Position numbers and translations under genes: made by a program
In this document: piece by piece, positions 19,586-28,276 of the stretch
Layout: each line of letters begins with the position of its first letter
How positions within the stretch are numbered: position 1 is the first letter of the stretch
The notes under the pieces: generated by a model
Database searches by the model: none
Told to the model about the DNA's origin: nothing
Seen by the model: only the letters and a program-made list of their open reading frames with translations
Assembly: GCA_031257775.1 (NCBI GenBank)
Contig: JAIROA010000109.1
Span: forward strand, 1-42,451
DNA length: 42,451 nucleotides
DNA from: Synergistaceae bacterium
GTDB lineage: Bacteria; Synergistota; Synergistia; Synergistales; Synergistaceae
Direction: 5' to 3'

Positions 19586-19636
19586 AGTAGTGCCGAGGAG
19601 GCGGTATTTGGTAAATTTCCATTAGAGGTGTTTTTA

Positions 19637-20986
19637 TTGATAAACAAAAAAATTTTTTCCGCTTTAGCGATATCAATAATCGCCGCAATCTTAGCTGGCG
19701 AGGCTTTTTCAGCGGCAAGCGTCGAGGATCTCGATAAATTCCCGCAAAACGGAAGCACGTATCTCCCCTCGGATCCGGATCAGCCTATCACGGACTTCTC
19801 GGAGCAGAGCGCTTACGCTGACGAATATAAAGCCAGGTTTTTTGCGCCGTGGCGCAACCAGGATATCTCATATCTCGATGTCTCGCTGGACAAGATAATC
19901 GAATTCCAGAAGAACGCGGCTAGGAAAAAACTCTTCGCCGAGGACGGGCGCGCCTTTCCGAAGGAGTCACTGGCGCAAATTGCCGCAATCGGACCGGAAG
20001 CGCTTAATCTTGGCGAGCCGCGCCCCGGGATATGCGTCGCCGAAGCTGACGTCAGGATCCTGCCGACATCGGCGCCGCTATACAGCTCCCCGGACAGCGC
20101 CTCCGGGGCAAGGGGGCTGCTTAAGGCGGACTGGATCCAAAACTCCACCGTCAAACCCGGAGAACCGTTAGCCATCTTCGCCTTCTCGAAAGACGGGAAC
20201 TGGCTCTTTGTCGCTACAGGGACGGTCGTCGGATGGATCAAAACCGCCAAAGCCGCGTTCGTGGACGGCGAATTCATGGATAGCTTCATGTACTCTGATT
20301 ATTCCGTATTCGTCAATGACAACGTGAAAATAAAAAACGAGAGCGGCACCGTCATAGCGACGGCCAAGATGGGAACCCTCCTCCCATCGGACGGGCAAAA
20401 CCTGCTCGCGCCAGTGAGGGGGAAAAACGGAATGGCAGCTATAATGCGCTACAGGCCTGGGGACGGCGAGACGGAACCGTTCCCTGTCCCTTTCACGCCG
20501 CGCAACGCCGCAAGAGCGATGGATCAGCTCTTAGGCGAGCCATACGGGTGGGGCGGCGAGCGCGGGTTACGGGACTGCTCGGCGATGACGCGGGATTACT
20601 TCACCCTCTTCGGCGTCTGGCTGCCAAGGAACTCAGGCGACCAGGCTAACGCGGGACCTGCCGTAAACCTTACAGGCACAGAGTCCGGGAGCAAACTTAG
20701 CATGATCGTAAAGGACGGCGTCCCGTTCGCCACGCTTATACACATGCCGGGGCACATCATGCTTTATCTCGGGGTTTACGACGGCGAGCCCGTCGTGATG
20801 CATAATGTGTGGGGGGTGCGCGTAAACTCCGCCGGAGGCAAGACAGGCCGCGCGGTGATAGGCAAGACGGTCGTTTCGAGCCTTCTGGCTGGCGCGGAAA
20901 TAAAAAACAGGCCAAAGTCCGGCCTTTTTATCGACAAGGCGGCTAAACTGGTCTTCCCTATAGGCAGCACGGGAAGATCGCTATAG
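19637..20986 (+). CDS. Secreted SH3 / NlpC-P60 family peptidoglycan hydrolase
   Basis: N-terminal signal sequence; SH3b-like region; catalytic Cys in WGGERGLRDCSAMTRDYF and His in MPGHIMLYLG. Confidence 0.83.
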   Translation: MINKKIFSALAISIIAAILAGEAFSAASVEDLDKFPQNGSTYLPSDPDQPITDFSEQSAYADEYKARFFAPWRNQDISYLDVSLDKIIEFQKNAARKKLFAEDGRAFPKESLAQIAAIGPEALNLGEPRPGICVAEADVRILPTSAPLYSSPDSASGARGLLKADWIQNSTVKPGEPLAIFAFSKDGNWLFVATGTVVGWIKTAKAAFVDGEFMDSFMYSDYSVFVNDNVKIKNESGTVIATAKMGTLLPSDGQNLLAPVRGKNGMAAIMRYRPGDGETEPFPVPFTPRNAARAMDQLLGEPYGWGGERGLRDCSAMTRDYFTLFGVWLPRNSGDQANAGPAVNLTGTESGSKLSMIVKDGVPFATLIHMPGHIMLYLGVYDGEPVVMHNVWGVRVNSAGGKTGRAVIGKTVVSSLLAGAEIKNRPKSGLFIDKAAKLVFPIGSTGRSL

Positions 20987-21018
20987 TTCCGCCAAAAAAA
21001 TTATGGAGGTAATGAACG

Positions 21019-22062
21019 ATGGTTTATAGAATAGGCATTGCGGGCTGTGGCACCGTGGGCAGGGGGCTTGTGGCTCTTCTCGGGGAGAAAAGAGAGTATC
21101 TGGAAAAAAAATACGGCTTCCGATTCACTCTCAACCTGGTCTCGGACTTTATAAAAGGCACCGTCGCGTCCGATGACGGCATGGATCCGGCGGATATCAT
21201 TAAAAACCTGAACGAAAAGGGCGATCTGCGGTTCATGAAAGAGGCACAGGAGGTTACGGGCACAAACCCGTTAGCGAATCTGCTCGCGCGGACTCCGGTA
21301 GACATCCTCTGCGACGCCACCCCTACGAATTACGAGACGGGAGAGCCAAGCCTTGGCATTCTGCGGACGGCGATACAAAGCGGCGCTCATGCGGTCACAT
21401 GCAGCAAGGGCGGAGTGGGGCTCGACTTAGCCGGGCTTCAGGAACTCGCCTCCGCCAAGGACGTCCAGATACGCTATGAGAGCAGCGTCCTGAGCGGAAC
21501 GCCTCTTTTAAATCTTGTCCGGGGCCCGCTGGCGGGGTGCGTCGTGGAGAAGGTAATGGGCATAGTGAACGGCACGACGAACTACATACTTACCATGATG
21601 GAGGGCGGCGCGGGCTACGCGGAGTCGCTAAAAGAAGCGCAGCGTCTGGGCTACGCCGAGACCGATCCGACGGGGGATGTCGAGGGCTTCGACTCCGCCG
21701 TGAAAGTCTGCATCATGGCTCAGGAATTCTTCGGCCGCAAGCTGAATGTGGCAGAAATCGACCGCCAGGGGATCACGGCCCTCACGGTAAGCGATGTCAA
21801 AACGGCTCAGGCGGAAGGCAAGCGCATCAAGCTGATAGCTGGCATCGAAAGGAACGGAGACTCCGTCTCAGGCTACGTAAAGCCGATCGCGGTCGGGCTG
21901 TCGCATCCGCTCGCGTCCGTTATGGGCGCCACGAACGCCGTCTGCCTCACGACCGACAGCCTCGGCGACGTTACAATAATAGGCCCCGGCGCCGGGGCAA
22001 AAGAAACGGCGCAGGGCCTGCTCTCCGACATGCTCAGCATACAAGCCCTGTCATATCGTTAA
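21019..22062 (+). CDS. hom: Homoserine dehydrogenase without C-terminal ACT domain
   Basis: GIAGCGTVGRGLVALL; CSKGGVGLDLAGLQELA; GIVNGTTNYILTMMEGG; GYAETDPTGDVEGFDSAVK. SD GGAGG upstream. Confidence 0.93.
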   Translation: MVYRIGIAGCGTVGRGLVALLGEKREYLEKKYGFRFTLNLVSDFIKGTVASDDGMDPADIIKNLNEKGDLRFMKEAQEVTGTNPLANLLARTPVDILCDATPTNYETGEPSLGILRTAIQSGAHAVTCSKGGVGLDLAGLQELASAKDVQIRYESSVLSGTPLLNLVRGPLAGCVVEKVMGIVNGTTNYILTMMEGGAGYAESLKEAQRLGYAETDPTGDVEGFDSAVKVCIMAQEFFGRKLNVAEIDRQGITALTVSDVKTAQAEGKRIKLIAGIERNGDSVSGYVKPIAVGLSHPLASVMGATNAVCLTTDSLGDVTIIGPGAGAKETAQGLLSDMLSIQALSYR

Positions 22063-22079
22063 AGCGCTCTATAAGCTCG

Positions 22080-22943
22080 TCATATTTTATTATGCACGAC
22101 GATCTGAGGGAACGGGATGGATATGCCCTCCTGGTCGAAGCGTTCCTTTATTTTGACGCGCAGCGCCCTCTCGACGCCCCATTGAGCGCCCGGCGCCGTT
22201 TTAATGAGAGCGCGGAGCTGTATGTCGCTCTCCCCGAACGACACTATCCCCTGCACTGTCGGCGGGGAGATGATACCCTGTCCGTATGCGTCCGCGACTT
22301 CTTTCGCGCAGCGCTCCATGACGTCAAGCGCTTTTTTGATATCCGTGGCGTAATCGACGCCGACCGCGACTACGGCCACGGAAAACTTCTTTGTGCTGTT
22401 CGCGACCTGTGAGATAGTCCCGTTCGGTATTATTATGAGCTGCCCGTCGACGGCGCGGAGGCTCGTCGCCCTCATGGTAAAGCTCTCGACCGTTCCGGAA
22501 AAAGAACCTATCGAAACCCAATCGCCGACGTTAAACTGATCCTCTATTATTATCAAAAGGCCGTTGATGAAGTCGCGCAGTATGTTCTGCGCGGCAAGGG
22601 ACAGACCGAGGCCGACAACGCCGATTCCGGCGAGAAGCGGCTTTAAGTCGATATTGAAGTGGCCGAGAAACGTGAAGAGGAAAAATATACCGTTGAGTAC
22701 CCTGATCAATTGGACAAAGAGTCCCCTGAACGTCTTCACTCTCTGCGCTATAACGGCTTTTTGGGTTTCCTCGTAAGCGCGGCTCGCGAATACGCGCTCC
22801 ACGAACTTGCTTTTTTTATGCAGCTTTATCAGTAATCTGTCTATCGCGTACCAAGCGGCGATAATAAAAAGAGGCCGCACGAAAAACACCGCGACATCCT
22901 GCCAGCTTATATGAAATTTATCCAAAAAACCTATAAAACCCAC
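22080..22943 (-). CDS. MscS-family mechanosensitive ion channel
   Basis: GIGVVGLGLSLAAQNILRDFINGLLIIIEDQFNVGDWVSIGSFSGTVESFTMRATSLRAVDGQLIIIPNGTIS. Confidence 0.93.
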   Translation of the reverse strand: MGFIGFLDKFHISWQDVAVFFVRPLFIIAAWYAIDRLLIKLHKKSKFVERVFASRAYEETQKAVIAQRVKTFRGLFVQLIRVLNGIFFLFTFLGHFNIDLKPLLAGIGVVGLGLSLAAQNILRDFINGLLIIIEDQFNVGDWVSIGSFSGTVESFTMRATSLRAVDGQLIIIPNGTISQVANSTKKFSVAVVAVGVDYATDIKKALDVMERCAKEVADAYGQGIISPPTVQGIVSFGESDIQLRALIKTAPGAQWGVERALRVKIKERFDQEGISIPFPQIVVHNKI

Positions 22944-22980
22944 ACCATCGTCCTCCTCGCGCGCCGAGCAATTATTTTTC

Positions 22981-23075
22981 TTAAGAAGGCTGATTTATCG
23001 TCAGGGGCTTAAAGGGTGAAGATTTAAACCCTTCAACGCTTGGGCTCTTAAACGTTGAAATGTCGTTTAGGCGAA
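22981..23075. repeat. Structured intergenic direct repeat, copy 1
   Basis: ttaagaaggctgatttatcgtcagggg...cgtttaggcgaa, ~92% identical to copy 2. Contains internal hairpins aagggt/acccttc-type and caacg/cgttg. Confidence 0.9.
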
Positions 23076-23153
23076 TTAATCAGCGCTTCCTTAACTCGGC
23101 ACCTAAGGAATTATGGCATAAATTAGCGTTTCCGCATACCGGCGGGCGTCCGC

Positions 23154-23247
23154 TTAAGAGGCTGATTTATCGTCAGTGGCCTGAAGGGTGAAGATTTAAA
23201 CCCTGCAACGCCTGGGCTCTTAAACGTTGAAATGCCGTTTAAGCGAA
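23154..23247. repeat. Structured intergenic direct repeat, copy 2
   Basis: ttaagaggctgatttatcgtcagtgg...cgtttaagcgaa; 7 substitutions and a 1-nt indel relative to copy 1 by eye. Confidence 0.9.
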
Positions 23248-23285
23248 AAACTTCACGCCCGCCGCGCTTACCGTTTCGCGCCGCC

Positions 23286-23483
23286 TTAAAATTTCGCCGG
23301 AACTATCGTCTGGTCAGCGGATCCGACTCGCGCCTTGCACCAAACCGCCTCGTTCTCCGCGTTAAACGCTGTATTCGGAACAGCCGCTGCGGGCAAAAGG
23401 CCGGGCAGGGTTCCGGCCAATATAACCGCCGCTAAAATCGCGAGCCAAGCCTGTCTGAGCTTTGTATTTGTAATTCTCCGCAT
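23286..23483 (-). CDS. Small secreted or membrane-anchored peptide (65 aa) of unknown function
   Basis: MRRITNTKLRQAWLAILAAVILAGTLPGLLPAAAVPNTAFNAENEAVWCKARVGSADQTIVPAKF: signal-peptide-like. SD GGAGGG 7 nt before ATG; 44 nt downstream of the pilY1-like gene on the same strand. Confidence 0.55.
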   Translation of the reverse strand: MRRITNTKLRQAWLAILAAVILAGTLPGLLPAAAVPNTAFNAENEAVWCKARVGSADQTIVPAKF

Positions 23484-23527
23484 GATAGATCCCTCCAATG
23501 TCATACGCAGTGTGATAATTATATAGC

Positions 23528-26500
23528 TTATTTTACGAACCAGTAGTTAATATAGCTCGTCTCCGGCGGAAGCGTGCCGCTCCCTTCGCCTGAATCATCA
23601 AGTTGTATATTTATTATCACTTCAGCGGAATCATCCTGTGCCACAGAAATGCCTTCGTCGGGATAATTCGCGACGCTTTGGGCAAAAGCTACGCGATCGA
23701 AGACATCCAGCGTTATCGCAAGCGTCTTTTTCCCGCCCTGCTCCGATTTTGTCATGCCGACAATTTTCGCGCCCTCGAACTCCAGAAACTTATTGCCGTC
23801 ACTCCAGCGCCCTCCCCAGCCGGTATCCGCGTCGAGCGCGTATATTCTGGCTTTGCCGTCAATTGCCGCGTCCCCGCACATATTTGAGCCGTCATTCGTG
23901 TTTGTTTTTTTCGGAAGGAACGTCGCGAAAAAGATCTGATTTCCGAATTGAAGATGCTGAGCCGAGACGTACTCCTCGCCATGACCCGGCGTCGTCCCGT
24001 CCGGCTCCAGAGGAATATACCAGCCCAGGCCGGTCTGGGCGGACGCTTTCGAGCTGATGTCATTCGACTTAAGCTCAACCCAATCGTCGCGGCGCGATGT
24101 CGTACCATCCGTAAAATCAGGCAGCTTAAACGAATATATGAGCTGCGATTTGTTCTTCAGGTGGCTCGATCCGGCGACGTTTGCCGTTCCGCCGGATACC
24201 CACCATACGTTCGGGGTTGACGTCCTGCCGCTGATTACGACGCTGTACGGGCTCGAGTAGCTGTCGGTCGGCTCGTCGCCATTCTTGCGGAGCGTGCCCG
24301 CGGTCAGGAGTCTTTCCGTGTATGCGCTTGGGACGCTGGGTTCGGCATCCGGTTCAAGCAGCAGGGCGAAGATATTTCCGCGGTTGTCCGAAGCGTATAC
24401 CTGATCCGCGACGTATTTGCTGACCTGCCCGTCGTACTGCGAAGCGCGCAGCGCCGGCGCGGATACCATCATGCCCATATAGGGATCCGGCCCGGAGTTG
24501 GCGCTGCCAACCCTCCAGAATGGATCCACGGATCCGCTGTTAAATACCTTTGCCCATTTTTCGCCCGTATTGTCGAAATCATCGTGTTTCGACGCGTCCG
24601 GGTCTATTATATAGAGCGCTGCCCCCATCCTGCCGTTATTATTCAGATCGAAGCTCTTTTGCATTCCGCCCGGCAGGACGATCATATTCCGCAAATCTCC
24701 CGGCAGGCCGTCAAGTTTTCTGGATACGCCGGCGGCTGGATTCAGGCTGTTGAAACCAAGCTGATAGAACGGATATTTGTCAGGATCGCTGTATATGGAA
24801 TCTTGTCCATCCCACTTAGGGGTGACGGTCTCTGTTGTCGGAGACGCGTCGTCTGCCCTCATGCGGACTAACGTGAGCGTGCCATCGTCGTTATCCAGCG
24901 TTTCACGGTACCAGTAGAACGTTGGGGCGTCCGGCCGCGACACGTCCATCGTGTACAATCCGTTGCCGCCGCGCCCCAGCATCGCTATCAGAATCGACTT
25001 CCATCCTCCGCCAGCGGCGCCCATGTCGAAATATCTCATCCGTACCGGCCCGTCCAAGACATACGCCGGTTTGGAGCTTATCGGGATGTCATCGCTGGTC
25101 TTGGTCATGAAGTCCATCACGTCCAGCCAGCGCATCTTGTAATCACCGCCGCTGCCCACCTTCGACATCTTGAGTCCGGCAAGCCGTAACGGCAAAAGCG
25201 ACGGCGGCGGCACTATCGCCATCTGTTCGCGCTGGCTCGCCGTACCGGTGGGGTTAATGACGTGCAGGATCCCGTCGTTCGTCTGAGCGTAAATCCTTGT
25301 CTGAAGAGCCTTTTGCGCCGGAAGTTCAGCCCACGCCTTGTAGCCGGGAAGGCTGTCAGCAATCTGGGGCGGCCCTGCAATCACGCTCGTGGACTGTCCA
25401 AAGTCCGAAAGCAACGACCTGCGTTTGAGTTCCGCCGTTTCAATATACGAATATTCGAAGCCATGGAGCCAGTTCACCAGCGCGCGCGACGGGTGCAGTT
25501 TGCCTGAAAACGATTGCCCGGACGGTATGCTTGATATGTTTGACGCGTCCATGCCGCTCTCGACGAAAGCGGCCGTGACGCCGAACATACCAGCCTGCGG
25601 GTGCGGCGTGGCGTCGTCTTTGTTCACCGTGTAGGCGAGCGTTTGGAACGATTTGGCGGCTCCATTCCAGTAGACGAGGTTACGGCTGCCGGGAGTGACG
25701 GAACTGTGTAGATCCCTGCCCAGTTCCCACAGCTCCGTCTTCGTGATGCTGTCACCGCTCTTTATGGAGAGGTAGCGGGAGAATTTCCCATTCCACTGGT
25801 CGAATTTGTTTATGCGGTATCCGGCCGAAAAAATGTTGTAATGGTTGGGGCTCGTCTCTTCCTCGTCGCCCATCATCGGACTCTCCGTCAAAGGTCCCGC
25901 CGCCGGCTGTATCTCGCTGTTTATCCTTGCCAAAACGGCGCGAAGCGCCTGAATGAGCCCGCTTACGTCGTTGGCGAAATACGCCTTCGCGTCCGGGTTG
26001 TTCGGGTCTCCGGCCTTGGCCATAGCGTCCAGTTTATCGCGGAGACCGACAATGTCCGGCTCCTCTGAGTCGGGCGAGACAAAGCCGACCACGAGCGTGC
26101 GCACGCCCTCGTCAAGGCTGATGGGTTTAAAGACCAATTTCCCTTTATCATCTTTAACGGGATTGCCATTGATGTCTCGACTCAGCGCAGTCAGTGCCTT
26201 GCTCTTGGTGTGGTTGTAGAGATCCTCTACCGCCTCGGCCGACGAGTACTCCGAGCTGTCGTCCCCGGCGGTGAAGATGACGACCCAGTTTTTATCGCAC
26301 GGGTCGCTAAGCGGAAATGAGACTTCGGGCGCATACTCGACGTTCGAGGCGCTCGCGGTGGCCTCACCTATGCCGGAGACGGGGGGCGAGAAGAAATCGA
26401 GGAGCGTACCCAGCGCCTCGCCCGAGCCTATCTTGAAGTGATTGAAAAGCTCATCGATGTATGACGCGTTCATAGCGGCTTTAACTTCATTTTGAGTGCT

Positions 26501-27859
26501 CGAAAATGTGATCGCCTTCTCTCCAGCCGGGTCAGTCGTATCCAGCATATCTTGGCGGCTGAGATCGTTGTGACCCGGATAAATCGCCGTGCTGAGAAAC
26601 GTCTTGCCGTCACCGAAGAGTTCCGGGTTTTTAAAGTAGTATGGATCATCCGGCCCATCGCTTTCGTTCACATTTTCGTACCCGTCTATCCAAAGGCGGA
26701 ATTTACCCAGGTGCTCCGACGAGTAATCGTCCATAGGGACTCTAAGATAGGCTCGGTTCAATAACTTCCATTTAACGTCATTATGGTCAACTTCGTAGTA
26801 ATCACGATTTATGCCCCAAAACGCGCTGGTGGCATCTCTGTACGCCGGGCTCTCATCAGGCGGCACGCTGTAAAATATGTCAGACAGCTTCGTTGACCAG
26901 CCCGGTGCCGTCCCGTGCGGAAAGTTCGGGTCAAACGCGCCGTAAGGGGACGTTTTGTAGTAATCAGCGTAAAAACCCGCATTTGCGGTGTTCATCTCCT
27001 GGTAGGTCGTCGCGAGGCCGATGCGCAGGTTCTCGACGAGAATCATGTCCGACAGCACTCGCCACATGACGAGCTTCATCTTGTACATGCGGCTGTCGTT
27101 AGGGACAAGGTCGCTTTTGTTAAGCTGCGTGCCTTGCGGCGGCCCGTTCTTCCACCAATCGCTGTTCTTGAAGACGAGCGCGTAGGGCATTGGTTCCGAA
27201 TCCACCCCAAACACCCCCAACGGATGGTCCGCGTAGTTGAACGGGGAGTAGTAGTTGTCAAGATGCAGGTTGAGGTCGAGCGTGTTCATTGTGATGTTGT
27301 TATCCTCGTCCTCGCTATCCGGCCCCTCCCTGCCATAGCGATCCGTAGGACTGATGTCGGGGGGCGCAAACGTGTTACCTAGGACTGGAAGACCGCCGTG
27401 TCCGTAAGTGGCTTCCCTGAGCATCGCCCCGGCCTGCTGCTGTCCTGTTTCGACCGGCTCAGCAGAAACGTTGACCCCCCACTCCGGCATTTTGCCATTC
27501 GCGGTGAACGTCATCGGCGAGCCGGTGTCCAGCACGAAGAGGACGTTTGCCTTCCTCGTGACCAGTATCTGGTTGTTATCCTCCAGAGGCATCTCCTCTT
27601 TATAAGGAGGAAACAGTATCTTGCCGTCCGGCCACGGATCCGCCCAGGCTATGATGTTTATACCTATGGGCGCCAAAATGAGCGCGGCAAGCAAGACGGC
27701 CGCCATGAGCCCAATAAGCCGCGATCCCGCCCCACGGATTTTCCACGTTTCTTTAATCCAGATCTTTCGCATCGATTCACAAACACCCCTTTCGAGATTC
27801 AGCCGCAATCCGCGAATCAAACCTCCGGATTCGTCGGACATCAATTCACATTCATTCAA
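23528..27859 (-). CDS. PilY1-like type IV pilus/adhesin tip protein (vWA-like N-terminus plus C-terminal beta-propeller); true start may be internal at MRKIWIKETWK
   Basis: N-terminal TM; KANVLFVLDTGSPM; NWVVIFTAGDDSSEYSSAEAVEDLYNHTKS; C-terminal PilY1 propeller features (RIYAQTNDGILHVINPTG, GRGGNGLYTMDVSRPDAPTFYW, VYASDNRGNIFAL, IYALDADTG). Confidence 0.83.
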   Translation of the reverse strand: MNECELMSDESGGLIRGLRLNLERGVCESMRKIWIKETWKIRGAGSRLIGLMAAVLLAALILAPIGINIIAWADPWPDGKILFPPYKEEMPLEDNNQILVTRKANVLFVLDTGSPMTFTANGKMPEWGVNVSAEPVETGQQQAGAMLREATYGHGGLPVLGNTFAPPDISPTDRYGREGPDSEDEDNNITMNTLDLNLHLDNYYSPFNYADHPLGVFGVDSEPMPYALVFKNSDWWKNGPPQGTQLNKSDLVPNDSRMYKMKLVMWRVLSDMILVENLRIGLATTYQEMNTANAGFYADYYKTSPYGAFDPNFPHGTAPGWSTKLSDIFYSVPPDESPAYRDATSAFWGINRDYYEVDHNDVKWKLLNRAYLRVPMDDYSSEHLGKFRLWIDGYENVNESDGPDDPYYFKNPELFGDGKTFLSTAIYPGHNDLSRQDMLDTTDPAGEKAITFSSTQNEVKAAMNASYIDELFNHFKIGSGEALGTLLDFFSPPVSGIGEATASASNVEYAPEVSFPLSDPCDKNWVVIFTAGDDSSEYSSAEAVEDLYNHTKSKALTALSRDINGNPVKDDKGKLVFKPISLDEGVRTLVVGFVSPDSEEPDIVGLRDKLDAMAKAGDPNNPDAKAYFANDVSGLIQALRAVLARINSEIQPAAGPLTESPMMGDEEETSPNHYNIFSAGYRINKFDQWNGKFSRYLSIKSGDSITKTELWELGRDLHSSVTPGSRNLVYWNGAAKSFQTLAYTVNKDDATPHPQAGMFGVTAAFVESGMDASNISSIPSGQSFSGKLHPSRALVNWLHGFEYSYIETAELKRRSLLSDFGQSTSVIAGPPQIADSLPGYKAWAELPAQKALQTRIYAQTNDGILHVINPTGTASQREQMAIVPPPSLLPLRLAGLKMSKVGSGGDYKMRWLDVMDFMTKTSDDIPISSKPAYVLDGPVRMRYFDMGAAGGGWKSILIAMLGRGGNGLYTMDVSRPDAPTFYWYRETLDNDDGTLTLVRMRADDASPTTETVTPKWDGQDSIYSDPDKYPFYQLGFNSLNPAAGVSRKLDGLPGDLRNMIVLPGGMQKSFDLNNNGRMGAALYIIDPDASKHDDFDNTGEKWAKVFNSGSVDPFWRVGSANSGPDPYMGMMVSAPALRASQYDGQVSKYVADQVYASDNRGNIFALLLEPDAEPSVPSAYTERLLTAGTLRKNGDEPTDSYSSPYSVVISGRTSTPNVWWVSGGTANVAGSSHLKNKSQLIYSFKLPDFTDGTTSRRDDWVELKSNDISSKASAQTGLGWYIPLEPDGTTPGHGEEYVSAQHLQFGNQIFFATFLPKKTNTNDGSNMCGDAAIDGKARIYALDADTGWGGRWSDGNKFLEFEGAKIVGMTKSEQGGKKTLAITLDVFDRVAFAQSVANYPDEGISVAQDDSAEVIINIQLDDSGEGSGTLPPETSYINYWFVK

Positions 27860-28276
27860 TATACATACGTCAATCCGCTCAAATCAGAACTTACAGGGCA
27901 GCGCTTCAGCCCATTCGCGATAGTGCGAATTTTTATTTAAATGAAGCGCCAGATTCTTACTAAAACGTGCCCTCAGACTCACCATGTTATGGTTATTAAG
28001 ATTTATATGATACAACACTTTACACTAGAAACATGGTTTGAGCAATGTGTCAACCTCTTTATGTATAAAAAATGAGACTTTTTACCCAGTCCGCTACTTT
28101 TGTTCTACATCGGCGGCGCGCATTACGTCAAAAAAAGACAAGCCTTTGATCACTTTTTTGCCCGATTTTTCCATTCGCGGCGCCACAGTAAAGGCAAGAG
28201 GTTTTAGCGCTGGCGTTATGCTAAACTTTGCTCTACAATCAATTTCGCTATGTCATTTGTATTAAGGGGTGACCGG

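Noticed and set aside
21537-22412. 291-aa plus-strand ORF over hom and mscS
   Set aside because: Arg/Gly/His-rich frame-shadow translation of hom continuing antisense to mscS.
22981-23247. CRISPR array
   Set aside because: Only two ~95-nt units with internal structure; no short regular repeats or spacers and no cas genes.
28038-28265. 75-aa plus-strand ORF in the pilY1/DUF1538 divergent intergenic region
   Set aside because: No SD, no motif, composition like noncoding DNA; overlaps the DUF1538 upstream region.
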